This document shows positions 32,638-40,781 of a stretch of 64,000 nt of DNA, piece after piece; positions within the stretch are counted from its first letter, which is position 1, and each line of letters begins with the position of its first letter. The stretch comes from Novispirillum itersonii subsp. itersonii ATCC 12639. GTDB taxonomy: Bacteria; Pseudomonadota; Alphaproteobacteria; Rhodospirillales; Rhodospirillaceae. Under the pieces are notes generated by a model, which did not search any database, was not told the DNA's origin, and saw only the letters and a program-made list of their open reading frames with translations. The DNA is taken from contig NZ_KB907345.1 in NCBI RefSeq assembly GCF_000381985.1, forward strand, positions 62,001-126,000, in the 5' to 3' direction. The translations under genes and the position numbers were made by a program.

Positions 32638-33228
32638 ATGACCACGACCCTTCCCACCGTTGCCATTGTCTATCACAGCGGCTACGGCCACACCAAAGTG
32701 CTGGCCGAGGCCGTCGCCTCGGGCGTTGAGGCCGATGGTGCCGCCACGGCCCTGCTGGTGCCGGTGGATGCCTATGAGCAGAACATCGAGGCCCTGAATG
32801 CCGCCGATGCGATCATCTTCGGGTCCCCGACCTATATGGGCAGTGTCTCCGGCCCGTTTAAAACCTTCATGGATGCCACATCCGGCCAGTGGATTGCCCG
32901 CAAATGGTCCGGCAAGCTTGCGGCGGGGTTCACCGTTTCTGCGTCCCGCAGCGGTGACAAGCTGGGCACGCTGATGCAGATGGCGGTGTTTGCTGCCCAG
33001 CACGGTATGATCTGGGTCGGTCTGGATCTCCTGCCCGGCAACAACAGCAGCAAGGGCAGCGAAGACGACCTGAACCGGCTCGGCAGTTTTCTGGGGGTGA
33101 TGGCGCAGGCCAACGCCGATCAGGGGTCTGATGTGGTGCCGCCGGATGCCGACCGCCGCACCGCCGCAGTCCTGGGGCAGCGGGTGGCCGGTCTGGCCGG
33201 GCGCTGGGCGACGGCCAACGCCGCCTGA
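32638..33228 (+). CDS. Flavodoxin/NAD(P)H-dependent oxidoreductase (WrbA/FMN-reductase-like)
   Basis: A 196-residue FMN protein. The phosphate loop is IVYHSGYGHTKVLAEA. FGSPTYMGSVSGPFKTFMDATSGQW is the characteristic WrbA-type flavin-binding block, and the third FMN segment lies around SASRSGDK. Such enzymes reduce quinones or act as redox or stress-protective FMN oxidoreductases. It is divergent from a LysR regulator that probably controls it. No partner gene follows; the terminator at 33398 closes the unit. Confidence 0.88.
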   Translation: MTTTLPTVAIVYHSGYGHTKVLAEAVASGVEADGAATALLVPVDAYEQNIEALNAADAIIFGSPTYMGSVSGPFKTFMDATSGQWIARKWSGKLAAGFTVSASRSGDKLGTLMQMAVFAAQHGMIWVGLDLLPGNNSSKGSEDDLNRLGSFLGVMAQANADQGSDVVPPDADRRTAAVLGQRVAGLAGRWATANAA

Positions 33229-33397
33229 GGATTTTGAAAAAGGGTCAGACGTTCAGGTCCGGTTCAGGCTGGCGGTGCAATGATCGGCCCTGTTGAATGA
33301 CGCTGTAAGGCGGCGGGTGCGGTCTTCCCCTCTCTCCTCGTCACCCGCCGCTGTCATGCGTTTGTTCCGTACCCTCCTCTTCGACAGAGACCCCCTT

Positions 33398-33432
33398 AAA
33401 GCCCGGCAGCCTTCCCTCTGCCGGGCTTTTTT
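33398..33432. terminator. Bidirectional intrinsic terminator
   Basis: AAAGCCCGGCAG pairs with CTGCCGGGCTTT across a 7-nt loop, with A and T runs on both sides, between the convergent flavodoxin-like and diguanylate cyclase genes. Confidence 0.9.
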
Positions 33433-33486
33433 CATCGGTCCTGCCGGTCGGTCTGTGAGCAGGCCTGTGAGCAGGTCTGTGTAAGG

Positions 33487-34704
33487 TCAGGGGGTGACGG
33501 CAACCTGATCGTCGCGGGGGATCGGCACCGAATGCGGCTCGCTGGCCAGCGGCTGGTCAGACACGCAGTTGCGCCCGCTTTTCTTCGCCCGGTACAGGGC
33601 GCTGTCGGCACAGGCCTGCAACCCTTCCAGCGTATCGGACGACTGCGGATAATAAGCCACCCCGATGCTGACGGTGATCGGGATCAGAAAATCCCGGAAT
33701 GTCATCGGCGTATCCTGCACGGTCCGCCGCAGGCGCTCGGCGACATCCATCACTTCCGACGGCGGGGTTTCCGGCAGGACGATCACAAATTCCTCGCCGC
33801 CCAGACGGGCCAGAATATCGGTCTGGCGCAGCGCGCGGTTCAGCAGGGCGCAGAAATACTGCAGCACCATATCGCCCGCCGCATGGCCGTAGGTGTCATT
33901 CAGGCGCTTGAAATGGTCGATATCAGCCACCAGAACGCCCAGTGGCCGGGCGGAGCGGGCCGCCTTCAGCAGTTCGCGCTCGGCCAGTTCCTGAAAGCCG
34001 CGCCGGTTCAGGGTATTGGTCAGGGGGTCGGTGCGGGCCTGATGGGTCAGTTCCCGCTGGAGGCGCTCGGCAACGATCATCACCGTACACAGGGCGGTGA
34101 TGAACAGCAGCAGCACCACTTCCAGAAACAGCAGCCGGTCGATCAGGCTGTAGGGCACCGGATAAGGCTGCAGGGTGTTTTCCTGCATCATCAGCACCAT
34201 CCGGGTCAGCAGAAAACCGGCATGGATCCCCTGCGTCCCCGCCATCACCCACAGCACCGCCGGTGACGTCTGACGGGCCCGGATCAGCACGATGACAATG
34301 GCAACCGCCATGCCCGCCAGCGTCAGGCTGTTCACCACCAGACGCATTTGCACAAACGGTGACAGGACAGAAAAGTACAGTACCAGCGCCGGGTGCCCGA
34401 TCATCAGGGTCACCAGCGGCAGTACCGGCGGCCGTCCGGGCAGCAGCATCACCCGCAGGCCGTACCACGACAGCACGCTGGACAGGACCAGCAGCACGCT
34501 GGCGACAAACAGGGTGATGCGGGGCAGCGGCAGGTCATAAACCGGCAGCAGGAACAGCGACAGCCCGGCAATGGCCATGCCGAGGGTCAGGCAGCGCAGG
34601 CCGGGCACCGCACGGGCCAGCCGCCACGACAGCGGCAGGCACAGGGCAAAGCCAAGGCTGATACAGCCGGCAACAATCGCCAGTGTCGGGACGTGGAGCA
34701 GCAT
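33487..34704 (-). CDS. Membrane diguanylate cyclase
   Basis: A 405-residue inner-membrane protein with about seven hydrophobic segments in residues 1-205, resembling a 7TM-type sensor region, then a GGDEF domain at about 215-375. Landmarks are TDPLTNTLNRRGF, ADIDHFKRLNDTYGHAAGD and an intact LGGEEF active-site loop, so it should make cyclic di-GMP from GTP. The I-site RxxD upstream of the active loop is represented by RQTD, suggesting possible product inhibition. The input signal is unknown. It stands alone between two terminator regions. Confidence 0.92.
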   Translation of the reverse strand: MLLHVPTLAIVAGCISLGFALCLPLSWRLARAVPGLRCLTLGMAIAGLSLFLLPVYDLPLPRITLFVASVLLVLSSVLSWYGLRVMLLPGRPPVLPLVTLMIGHPALVLYFSVLSPFVQMRLVVNSLTLAGMAVAIVIVLIRARQTSPAVLWVMAGTQGIHAGFLLTRMVLMMQENTLQPYPVPYSLIDRLLFLEVVLLLFITALCTVMIVAERLQRELTHQARTDPLTNTLNRRGFQELAERELLKAARSARPLGVLVADIDHFKRLNDTYGHAAGDMVLQYFCALLNRALRQTDILARLGGEEFVIVLPETPPSEVMDVAERLRRTVQDTPMTFRDFLIPITVSIGVAYYPQSSDTLEGLQACADSALYRAKKSGRNCVSDQPLASEPHSVPIPRDDQVAVTP

Positions 34705-34868
34705 TTCGCAGGGGGGACCCAGTAATCCGGACCGGTTAATGGCCTATACCAATTGCGCACACCTTACCACTTCACCGCCGTCAGCCAATGAAATTAAGAG
34801 GACGAACAGAATAAAATTTTCATTATCCCGATGCCGGTGATGGAAAAGAACCCCGGAGGCGGCTAAAT

Positions 34869-37313
34869 CTACGACGTTTGTAGGAATAAAGACGACAGAT
34901 ACTGTACAACATGATCGTGGCAGTTGCCGATGTTCTCGTTAAGGATACCGTGGCGGGTGGACGGAATCATTTCCAGGCGGCGGCGGTGGCTGGCCAGGCG
35001 GCGCATCAGGGTCACGGCCCCGGCGGGGTCAACCACCGGGTCGCGGTCCCCCTGTAAAATCAGCGCCGGGCAGCGCACCAGGGGCAGGCGGCGGCGCAGC
35101 TCTGACATCAGGTCGCTGACTTCATGCAGCCCGCGCAGAGGGACATGGCGGTAATTGATCTCGGGGTGTTCGCTGTCGTTTTCACGGAACGGCGCGGTGC
35201 CTTCCCACGCCGGGACCCATTCCGCCAGACGGCTCAGGCCATGCATCAGCGGGGCAAAAATCAGCGCTTTGTTGCGGTAGGTGACGGGGACGCTGGCGGC
35301 GACCACGCCGGTCAGGCCCGGCGGTGCCTCGGCGGCATAGGCAAGGCCAAGCGCCCCGCCGGTGCCAAACCCCACCACCGCCCGTTGCGGGCAGTGGGCG
35401 GCCAGAATGTCGTCGGCCCGCCGGACGGCATCCAGCCATTCCGGCCAGCCGCGTTCCCGCAGATCCCACGGGCTGGTGCCGTGGCCGGGCAGGCGGACCC
35501 CGATCACCGTGTATCCCTGTGCCTTCAGCCGCTCTGCCAGTCCCTGCAGTTCAGCGGGGGAGGCAAGGAACCCATGCACCAGTACCACGCCGCAGCCGTT
35601 CGGCGCTTCCGGCATCAGCAGAAACGGTGCCCCGCTGCGGGTGGCGGTTTCCCGGCTGTTGACCGCTGCGTGGCCGGGGCCGGAAAAAGCCTGCTTCGCC
35701 CGCTGCCATGCCCGCGTCTCGTCATCAAACCGCAGGTCGGCCAGCCGCCGGGGCGGCAGGGTGGTCAGGTCCTGCCGGGCCGCCGCGACGTGGACCAGCA
35801 CTTCCGGGATCGGGGTGATTTCGTTGGCGGCGACCAGCAGCGGATTTTCCAGCCGGACCCGGTCAAAGTCATGATCATCGCGCAGTTTGGGGCGGAAGGT
35901 CAGATGGGTGCCGTCGTCGTCCAGCAGTCCGGCCCCGACGGCGGTGGACAGCACGCGGTTAAAGTCTTCGTTGGTGCCGCGCAGCAGACCGCGGTACCGG
36001 TCCGGCTCTGCCAGTGTGCGGTGCAGGTGCACGGCGGAGGCGGTCTGCAACCCCTTCAGGGCCAGATAGACCTGTCGCCCCAGATCGGTACGGCTGACTC
36101 CGGTTTCCCCGTCTTCAATGCGGTCGAGAATCGCCTGTGCGGCCAGATGACCGATGTTGACCGTCACCTGCCGGTAAATGCCATAGGTGCAGGCGTCGCG
36201 CACCGCGTCACTGGCATCATCCAGCCGCCGGGCCAGCAGCCGGTCAAACCACGCCGAGGCCTTGCGGTTAAAGTCAAACAGATCGTGCAGGCTGGCGGTG
36301 TCCTCAAAGGCGCGGCGCAGCAGCAGCCGTTCCCACCAGTTCCAGTCCGCTGCGACCGGCAACGGTGCGCCAAGGCGGATATCCATATCGGTATCTCGGA
36401 ACAGGATATTGCTTTCCACCAGCAGCTCTTCCGAAAACTGCTGCGGCAACGTGTCGGTAAAGCGCTCGACCAGCCGGGGCAGGGGGTGATCGTCGATCCG
36501 CAGGGGATAGAAGGTGATATTGCCGGGCACCACCAGCGTCGGGGTGCGGGCTTCCGCCAGCAGGGCGTCGGCTGAGGAAAAGCCAAGCGCCGTCCGCCAG
36601 CGCTCCAGCCGCTGGGTATCACCGTCGGCGGCCAGTTCGCGCAGGCGTTCCTTGAACACATCAAGCATCAGCGCCAGAACGGCGGCCCCGCGATGGTGTT
36701 TCCGCCGTTCCTTCGCGGTGCGGGAATAAACCCTGAAGTCGCCGCCGTCATCGACCACCCGGCGGTCTTTGACCATGCCGCCTTCGGGAAAAATCACCAC
36801 TTTGCGCCCGCGCAGGATCTCGGCGGCCAGAAACGGCAGCAGGCCGGGCAGGCTGTTCGGCACCGCCCCGACCCCGCGCAGAAACGCCCCGAACGAAGAC
36901 CCCGGCGGCCCGAACAGGGCCGTGTCGGCAATGGTACGGCAGAACGCCCCGGTCCGGCTGTGGATCAGGTAAGGGGGGATGATGGTTTCGAAGCGGGCGA
37001 AATGGTTGAACAGAAAAATGTGACCACGGCCGAGAACGCCGGTGCCATCGTCCTGTTCCGGGTCGTGCAGGGCAACCTGTAGCCCGAGATAGCCTTCAAT
37101 AGCCCGGAAGGCGCGGACACACCAGTCAAGGGCGCGGGGATTAAGCGCCAGCGGATCATCGGCGGCGGTGTCGGCGGGGCCGGGCGGCGGGCCCGGCGGA
37201 AGCGGGGAGTGCGGCACGATCGGTCTTCCGGCGGTCTGGTGACGTGGGAGGGGGGGGGAAGGGATGGCGGGACCCGGATTGGACGCTGCGGACCCGGCAT
37301 GATATACCGTCAT
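34869..37313 (-). CDS. Fusion of PlsC-like acyltransferase and alpha/beta hydrolase
   Basis: An 814-residue two-domain protein. The N-terminal half (about residues 90-330) resembles glycerolipid acyltransferases: NHFARFET gives an H-x4-E catalytic motif (His104, Glu109; most relatives have H-x4-D), and FPEGGMVKDRR is the substrate-binding motif. The middle is helical. The C-terminal domain (about 580-814) is an alpha/beta hydrolase with VVLVHGFLASPAELQGLA, an acid region LQGDRDPVVDP (Asp758) and STRHGIL (His788). The nucleophile elbow reads GFGTGG, so the expected Ser650 is Gly (codon GGC). The domain therefore probably lacks ordinary serine-hydrolase activity. No signal peptide is evident. 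The ATG at 37313 is tentative; the proline-rich first 50 residues may not all be translated. It is divergent from a lipoprotein gene, and a membrane-lipid role is suggested. Confidence 0.8.
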   Translation of the reverse strand: MTVYHAGSAASNPGPAIPSPPLPRHQTAGRPIVPHSPLPPGPPPGPADTAADDPLALNPRALDWCVRAFRAIEGYLGLQVALHDPEQDDGTGVLGRGHIFLFNHFARFETIIPPYLIHSRTGAFCRTIADTALFGPPGSSFGAFLRGVGAVPNSLPGLLPFLAAEILRGRKVVIFPEGGMVKDRRVVDDGGDFRVYSRTAKERRKHHRGAAVLALMLDVFKERLRELAADGDTQRLERWRTALGFSSADALLAEARTPTLVVPGNITFYPLRIDDHPLPRLVERFTDTLPQQFSEELLVESNILFRDTDMDIRLGAPLPVAADWNWWERLLLRRAFEDTASLHDLFDFNRKASAWFDRLLARRLDDASDAVRDACTYGIYRQVTVNIGHLAAQAILDRIEDGETGVSRTDLGRQVYLALKGLQTASAVHLHRTLAEPDRYRGLLRGTNEDFNRVLSTAVGAGLLDDDGTHLTFRPKLRDDHDFDRVRLENPLLVAANEITPIPEVLVHVAAARQDLTTLPPRRLADLRFDDETRAWQRAKQAFSGPGHAAVNSRETATRSGAPFLLMPEAPNGCGVVLVHGFLASPAELQGLAERLKAQGYTVIGVRLPGHGTSPWDLRERGWPEWLDAVRRADDILAAHCPQRAVVGFGTGGALGLAYAAEAPPGLTGVVAASVPVTYRNKALIFAPLMHGLSRLAEWVPAWEGTAPFRENDSEHPEINYRHVPLRGLHEVSDLMSELRRRLPLVRCPALILQGDRDPVVDPAGAVTLMRRLASHRRRLEMIPSTRHGILNENIGNCHDHVVQYLSSLFLQTS

Positions 37314-37414
37314 GCTACACCCCCTTGCACCCGGGCAAAAGCGGAAGCATGCCGCATCTTCTGCCCCGGACCCTTAAACTGCCGGGGTGGTCTGAAACTG
37401 AAGGTACAGAGGCA

Positions 37415-38002
37415 ATGCGTATTTCCGGACTGTGTCTGACGCTGGCGGCGGCCCTGTCGCTGTCGGCCTGTGGGGCAACCCGTTACACCCATGTCATTCC
37501 GGTGTCGCCGACGCAGGAAGCGCCGTCGGCCTATCGCTATGTCGCCAGTATCGGCGGGCCGATGCTGATGGAGGTTTATGCCCCGCCGCCGTCGGCCTCT
37601 GCCGCTGACATCGCTGCCGCCTTTCCGCCGCCCGCTGAGTACAGCCCGGTGACCTACACCACGGCCCTGCCCGCCGGAGCGCGGAAAGAACTGGCCGATT
37701 ACCGTGTGGTTCTGGTGTTTTCCGCCCCGGTTGCCTTTGACGGCGATGATGCCTGCGCGTTGACCGCCGGGGTGCCGGGGGCCGTGGCAAAAGCACCGGA
37801 AAAAGGCAGTGCCGATCTGTTGGCCGCCTTCTGCCGTGGTGACCGCAATCTGCGGCAGGTGCGGGTTGCGGGTGACAGCCTGTCCTTCCCCGGTGGGGCG
37901 GGGGCCGAACCGGCGCAGGCGGTGCTGTCGCAGGTTTCGCGGTATCTGGTGCCGCGCTGTAGCGGTGATGCCCCGCGTACGAGCTTTATGGGCGGTTGCT
38001 GA
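37415..38002 (+). CDS. Putative lipoprotein of unknown function
   Basis: A 195-residue protein with a type II signal: MRISGLCLTLAAALSLSAC, lipobox LSAC, lipidated Cys near residue 19. The mature part is proline/alanine-rich and ends with RTSFMGGC; it contains several cysteines (ACALTAG, AAFCRGD, VPRCSGD) that could pair in the periplasm. I recognise no domain. The ATG at 37415 begins the signal; the longer frame from 37244 does not. It is divergent from the acyltransferase-hydrolase fusion and 265 bp upstream of the GGDEF-EAL gene. Confidence 0.75.
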   Translation: MRISGLCLTLAAALSLSACGATRYTHVIPVSPTQEAPSAYRYVASIGGPMLMEVYAPPPSASAADIAAAFPPPAEYSPVTYTTALPAGARKELADYRVVLVFSAPVAFDGDDACALTAGVPGAVAKAPEKGSADLLAAFCRGDRNLRQVRVAGDSLSFPGGAGAEPAQAVLSQVSRYLVPRCSGDAPRTSFMGGC

Positions 38003-38114
38003 AAGGGCTGATCCGCCCGTCTGACCTGCCACGCATGGCGGTGGATTTCTGGGATACCACTTTACCCCTTTTGTTGCTATGGTCTTATAAAATTTGTCTG
38101 GCCTTGGGGGACCA

Positions 38115-38159
38115 CTGACACCGGGTTGCCGCTGACACCGGGTTCCCGACACGGGGTTC
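38115..38159. repeat. 17-bp direct repeats upstream of the GGDEF-EAL gene
   Basis: CTGACACCGGGTTGCCG (38115-38131) is followed immediately by CTGACACCGGGTTCCCG (38132-38148) and a shortened third copy ACACGGGGTTC (38149-38159). They lie 110-150 bp before the start codon. Confidence 0.6.
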
Positions 38160-38267
38160 AAAATCCGGTGTCCGGTCTTCAGGCCGAGACAGGCACTGTC
38201 GTTGCGGCGTCTGGCGCCGTGATGCTTGGGGGGTCCCCGGGGGATTCGGGGCAAGGGGAAGGTAGGG

Positions 38268-40325
38268 ATGGTTTTACGGATAATGCACTCTTTCCGGGTG
38301 CTGACGATCGGCCAGTTCATGCTGGTCGTCTCCGGTCTGGCAATGGCGCTGGCCATTTCAACGGTGCTGCTGCTGTCAGGCATCATCGAACGCAAGGCGG
38401 TCGAGGATCTGGCCCGCGAGGATGCCCGCCAGACCTCGGAGCTGATCTTCCAGTCTCTCTACTCCGCCATGCGGAAAGGCTGGGATAAGGCTGAGATCGC
38501 CGAAATCATCCAGCGCCTGAACGAGACCCGCCCCGATGCCACCATCCGGGTGTTCCGGGGCGCGCCGGTGATCCGTCAGTACGGTGAGATCCCCGGCGAG
38601 GCAACGGCCCGGATGCAGGATCCGATGCTGCGGGCGGCGCTGTCTTCCGGCGAGGAGCAGATGCAGACCGAGCGGGATTCCCTGCGCTATCTCTATCCGC
38701 TGCGGGTCAAGGCGGAATGTCAGCAGTGCCATGATGCACAGGTGGGGGATATCAACGGGGCGGTGGATATCACCTTTCCCGTCACCAATCTCAAGGTCTC
38801 GCTGGGGTTTGTCATCCAGTCGGTGATCGTTTATTTCATGGTCGTGATCGGGGCGATGTGTATCGCCCTGTATTTCAAGCTGCGGTACTTCGTTGCTTTC
38901 CCGATTGCCGAGTTCGTTAAGATCATTGACGAGATCATCCGCAACACCGACCTGTCCCGCCGGGTCGATGCGCAGGGCAGTCACCTGCGGGAAGTGCGCA
39001 AGCTGTCGGAACATTTCAACCGACTGCTGTCGACGTTGCAGGATTATCAGGACCGGCTTCAGACTTATTCCGAGCGGGACCCGCTGACCGGTCTGTATAA
39101 CCGCCGCAAGTTCGATGAGTTCCTGAATCTTGAGGTCGAGCGCAGCCGCCGGCACAACCGCCATTTTTCCCTGCTGCTGCTGGATGTCGATAACTTTAAG
39201 ACCATCAACGACAGTTACGGTCACCCGGTCGGGGATCTGGCGCTGAAGGAACTGGCGGCCGTGCTGAACCGCCGTCTGCGCCGGACCGACCTGATCGCCC
39301 GGCTGGGCGGTGATGAGTTTGCGGTGCTGCTGTCCGACACCCCGGCTGAGGCGGCGCGGGTGCTGGCCGAAAGCCTGCGGGAAGACCTGACCCGCAGCAC
39401 GATCCACCTGCCGGTCGGCAATACCCGCCTGCATGCCAGCATGGGGGTGGTCTCCTTCCCCGAAAACGGGCAGGACGTGGAGCGTCTGACCATTGCCATG
39501 GATGTGGCAATGTACAAGGCCAAGCGGCTGGGTAAAAACCGTGTCGCCACGCTGGACGCCACCGAAGAGGATCTGGTGCAGGATGCGTTCCGGCAGGGCC
39601 GCAAGGTGCAGCGGGCGCTGGATGAAGACCGCGTTCTGCCCTACTTCCAGCCGATCTGCTGCATGAAGGGGCGCCAGCCGTTTGGCTATGAAGTGCTGGC
39701 CCGCATCCGCGAAGGCGATGTTATTCTGTCTGCCGGGCAGTTTATCGAGACGGCGGAAGAACTTGGGCTGGCACAGGAAATCGATAAGGCGGTGTTCCTG
39801 AAAGCTTTGGAAAAAGCGGCGATGTTCCCGCCAGAAACCCGTCTGTTCTTCAATCTGTCCGCCCGCACCATCGGCGATACCCGCTGGATGCTGGGTCTGC
39901 CCGCCCTGATCCGGGCGCAAGGGCTCAGTCCGGCCCAGATCGTGCTGGAAATTACCGAGCGCGAGGCGCTGCCGCAGTTTGATACGGTGATCCAGTTGAT
40001 GGAAGGGCTGCGGTCGGAAGGGATCGCCTTCGCGCTGGATGATTTCGGCTCGGGCTTCTCATCCTTCCTGTATCTGAAGTATCTGACGGTCGATTATGTG
40101 AAGATTGAGGGGTCTTTCGTCCGGCATCTGGCAACCGACCCGCGCGACCGGATCATGGTTGAACATATCCACGCCATGGCGCGGGAATTTGGCCTGAAGA
40201 CGGTGGCTGAATTTGTCGAGGATGAAGCCAGCGCCGAGATCATCCGTGAGATCGGTGTTGATTTCGGGCAGGGCTATCATCTCGGTCATCCGGTGCCGGA
40301 GGTTACGCCTGCACACACGGCCTGA
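38268..40325 (+). CDS. Heme-type sensor GGDEF-EAL protein
   Basis: A 685-residue membrane protein. One helix at residues 12-38 and another at about 180-205 bracket a periplasmic domain that contains CQQCH (Cys151, Cys154, His155), a c-type heme attachment motif as in Tll0287-like/DUF3365 sensors. A HAMP-like stretch and short coiled coil follow. The GGDEF domain has an intact LGGDEF loop. The EAL domain reads EVL in place of EAL but keeps FNLSART, ITEREA, DDFGSG, KIEGSFV and GQGYHLG. It could both make and degrade cyclic di-GMP in response to redox state or a gas. The ATG at 38268 follows AAGGGGAAGG. Covalent heme would need the cytochrome c maturation system encoded elsewhere. Confidence 0.88.
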   Translation: MVLRIMHSFRVLTIGQFMLVVSGLAMALAISTVLLLSGIIERKAVEDLAREDARQTSELIFQSLYSAMRKGWDKAEIAEIIQRLNETRPDATIRVFRGAPVIRQYGEIPGEATARMQDPMLRAALSSGEEQMQTERDSLRYLYPLRVKAECQQCHDAQVGDINGAVDITFPVTNLKVSLGFVIQSVIVYFMVVIGAMCIALYFKLRYFVAFPIAEFVKIIDEIIRNTDLSRRVDAQGSHLREVRKLSEHFNRLLSTLQDYQDRLQTYSERDPLTGLYNRRKFDEFLNLEVERSRRHNRHFSLLLLDVDNFKTINDSYGHPVGDLALKELAAVLNRRLRRTDLIARLGGDEFAVLLSDTPAEAARVLAESLREDLTRSTIHLPVGNTRLHASMGVVSFPENGQDVERLTIAMDVAMYKAKRLGKNRVATLDATEEDLVQDAFRQGRKVQRALDEDRVLPYFQPICCMKGRQPFGYEVLARIREGDVILSAGQFIETAEELGLAQEIDKAVFLKALEKAAMFPPETRLFFNLSARTIGDTRWMLGLPALIRAQGLSPAQIVLEITEREALPQFDTVIQLMEGLRSEGIAFALDDFGSGFSSFLYLKYLTVDYVKIEGSFVRHLATDPRDRIMVEHIHAMAREFGLKTVAEFVEDEASAEIIREIGVDFGQGYHLGHPVPEVTPAHTA

Positions 40326-40781
40326 GCCGGGGGATATGGCTGCTGTTTCCCCCGGTTTTGCAACCGGACCTCTTTTTTCTCCCCCGGAGCGGCGGCTCCG
40401 GGGGATTTTCATTACCCGGCTGGGATGGGCCCGGCTGGGATGGGCCGGACAGGGGGGGGGGCTGACTGGCGCGGTGTGGAGTCGGGGCGGGATCTACCAT
40501 AATTAGAATTTATGAATGGCTCTGATGGCATATCATCGGCCACATCATTCGAAAGACGTAAGAATTTAAATTGGATTCTTTCTAGTTTAAGGGCGCAAGG
40601 GCAGGCGCGGGGCGCAGAAGTATGAATTATGCTCTCATCTTGCACTGCAAAATGAGAATTATATTGCGTGAGCTTGCTCTATTGGGGAATTCTAAACCAA
40701 GCGCCGATTATATGTCGTGCGAGATACGTCTGGTGAGAAGACGCGAGGGGGTACGCCTTTTTCTCAGACCGGCAAGGAGGG
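40326..40781. other. Gene-free stretch: terminator, short tandem repeat, AT-rich leader
   Basis: A hairpin CCCCCGGAGC / GCTCCGGGGG at 40381-40404 followed by ATTTT ends the GGDEF-EAL transcript. CCGGCTGGGATGGGC is tandemly repeated at about 40417-40447. From 40490 to 40720 the sequence is AT-rich and probably holds the chemoreceptor promoter and a long leader. The small frame at 40622-40831 was not accepted as a gene. Confidence 0.6.

Noticed and set aside
38376-39920. 514-residue frame opposite the GGDEF-EAL gene
   Set aside because: Antisense shadow of clear GGDEF and EAL motifs.
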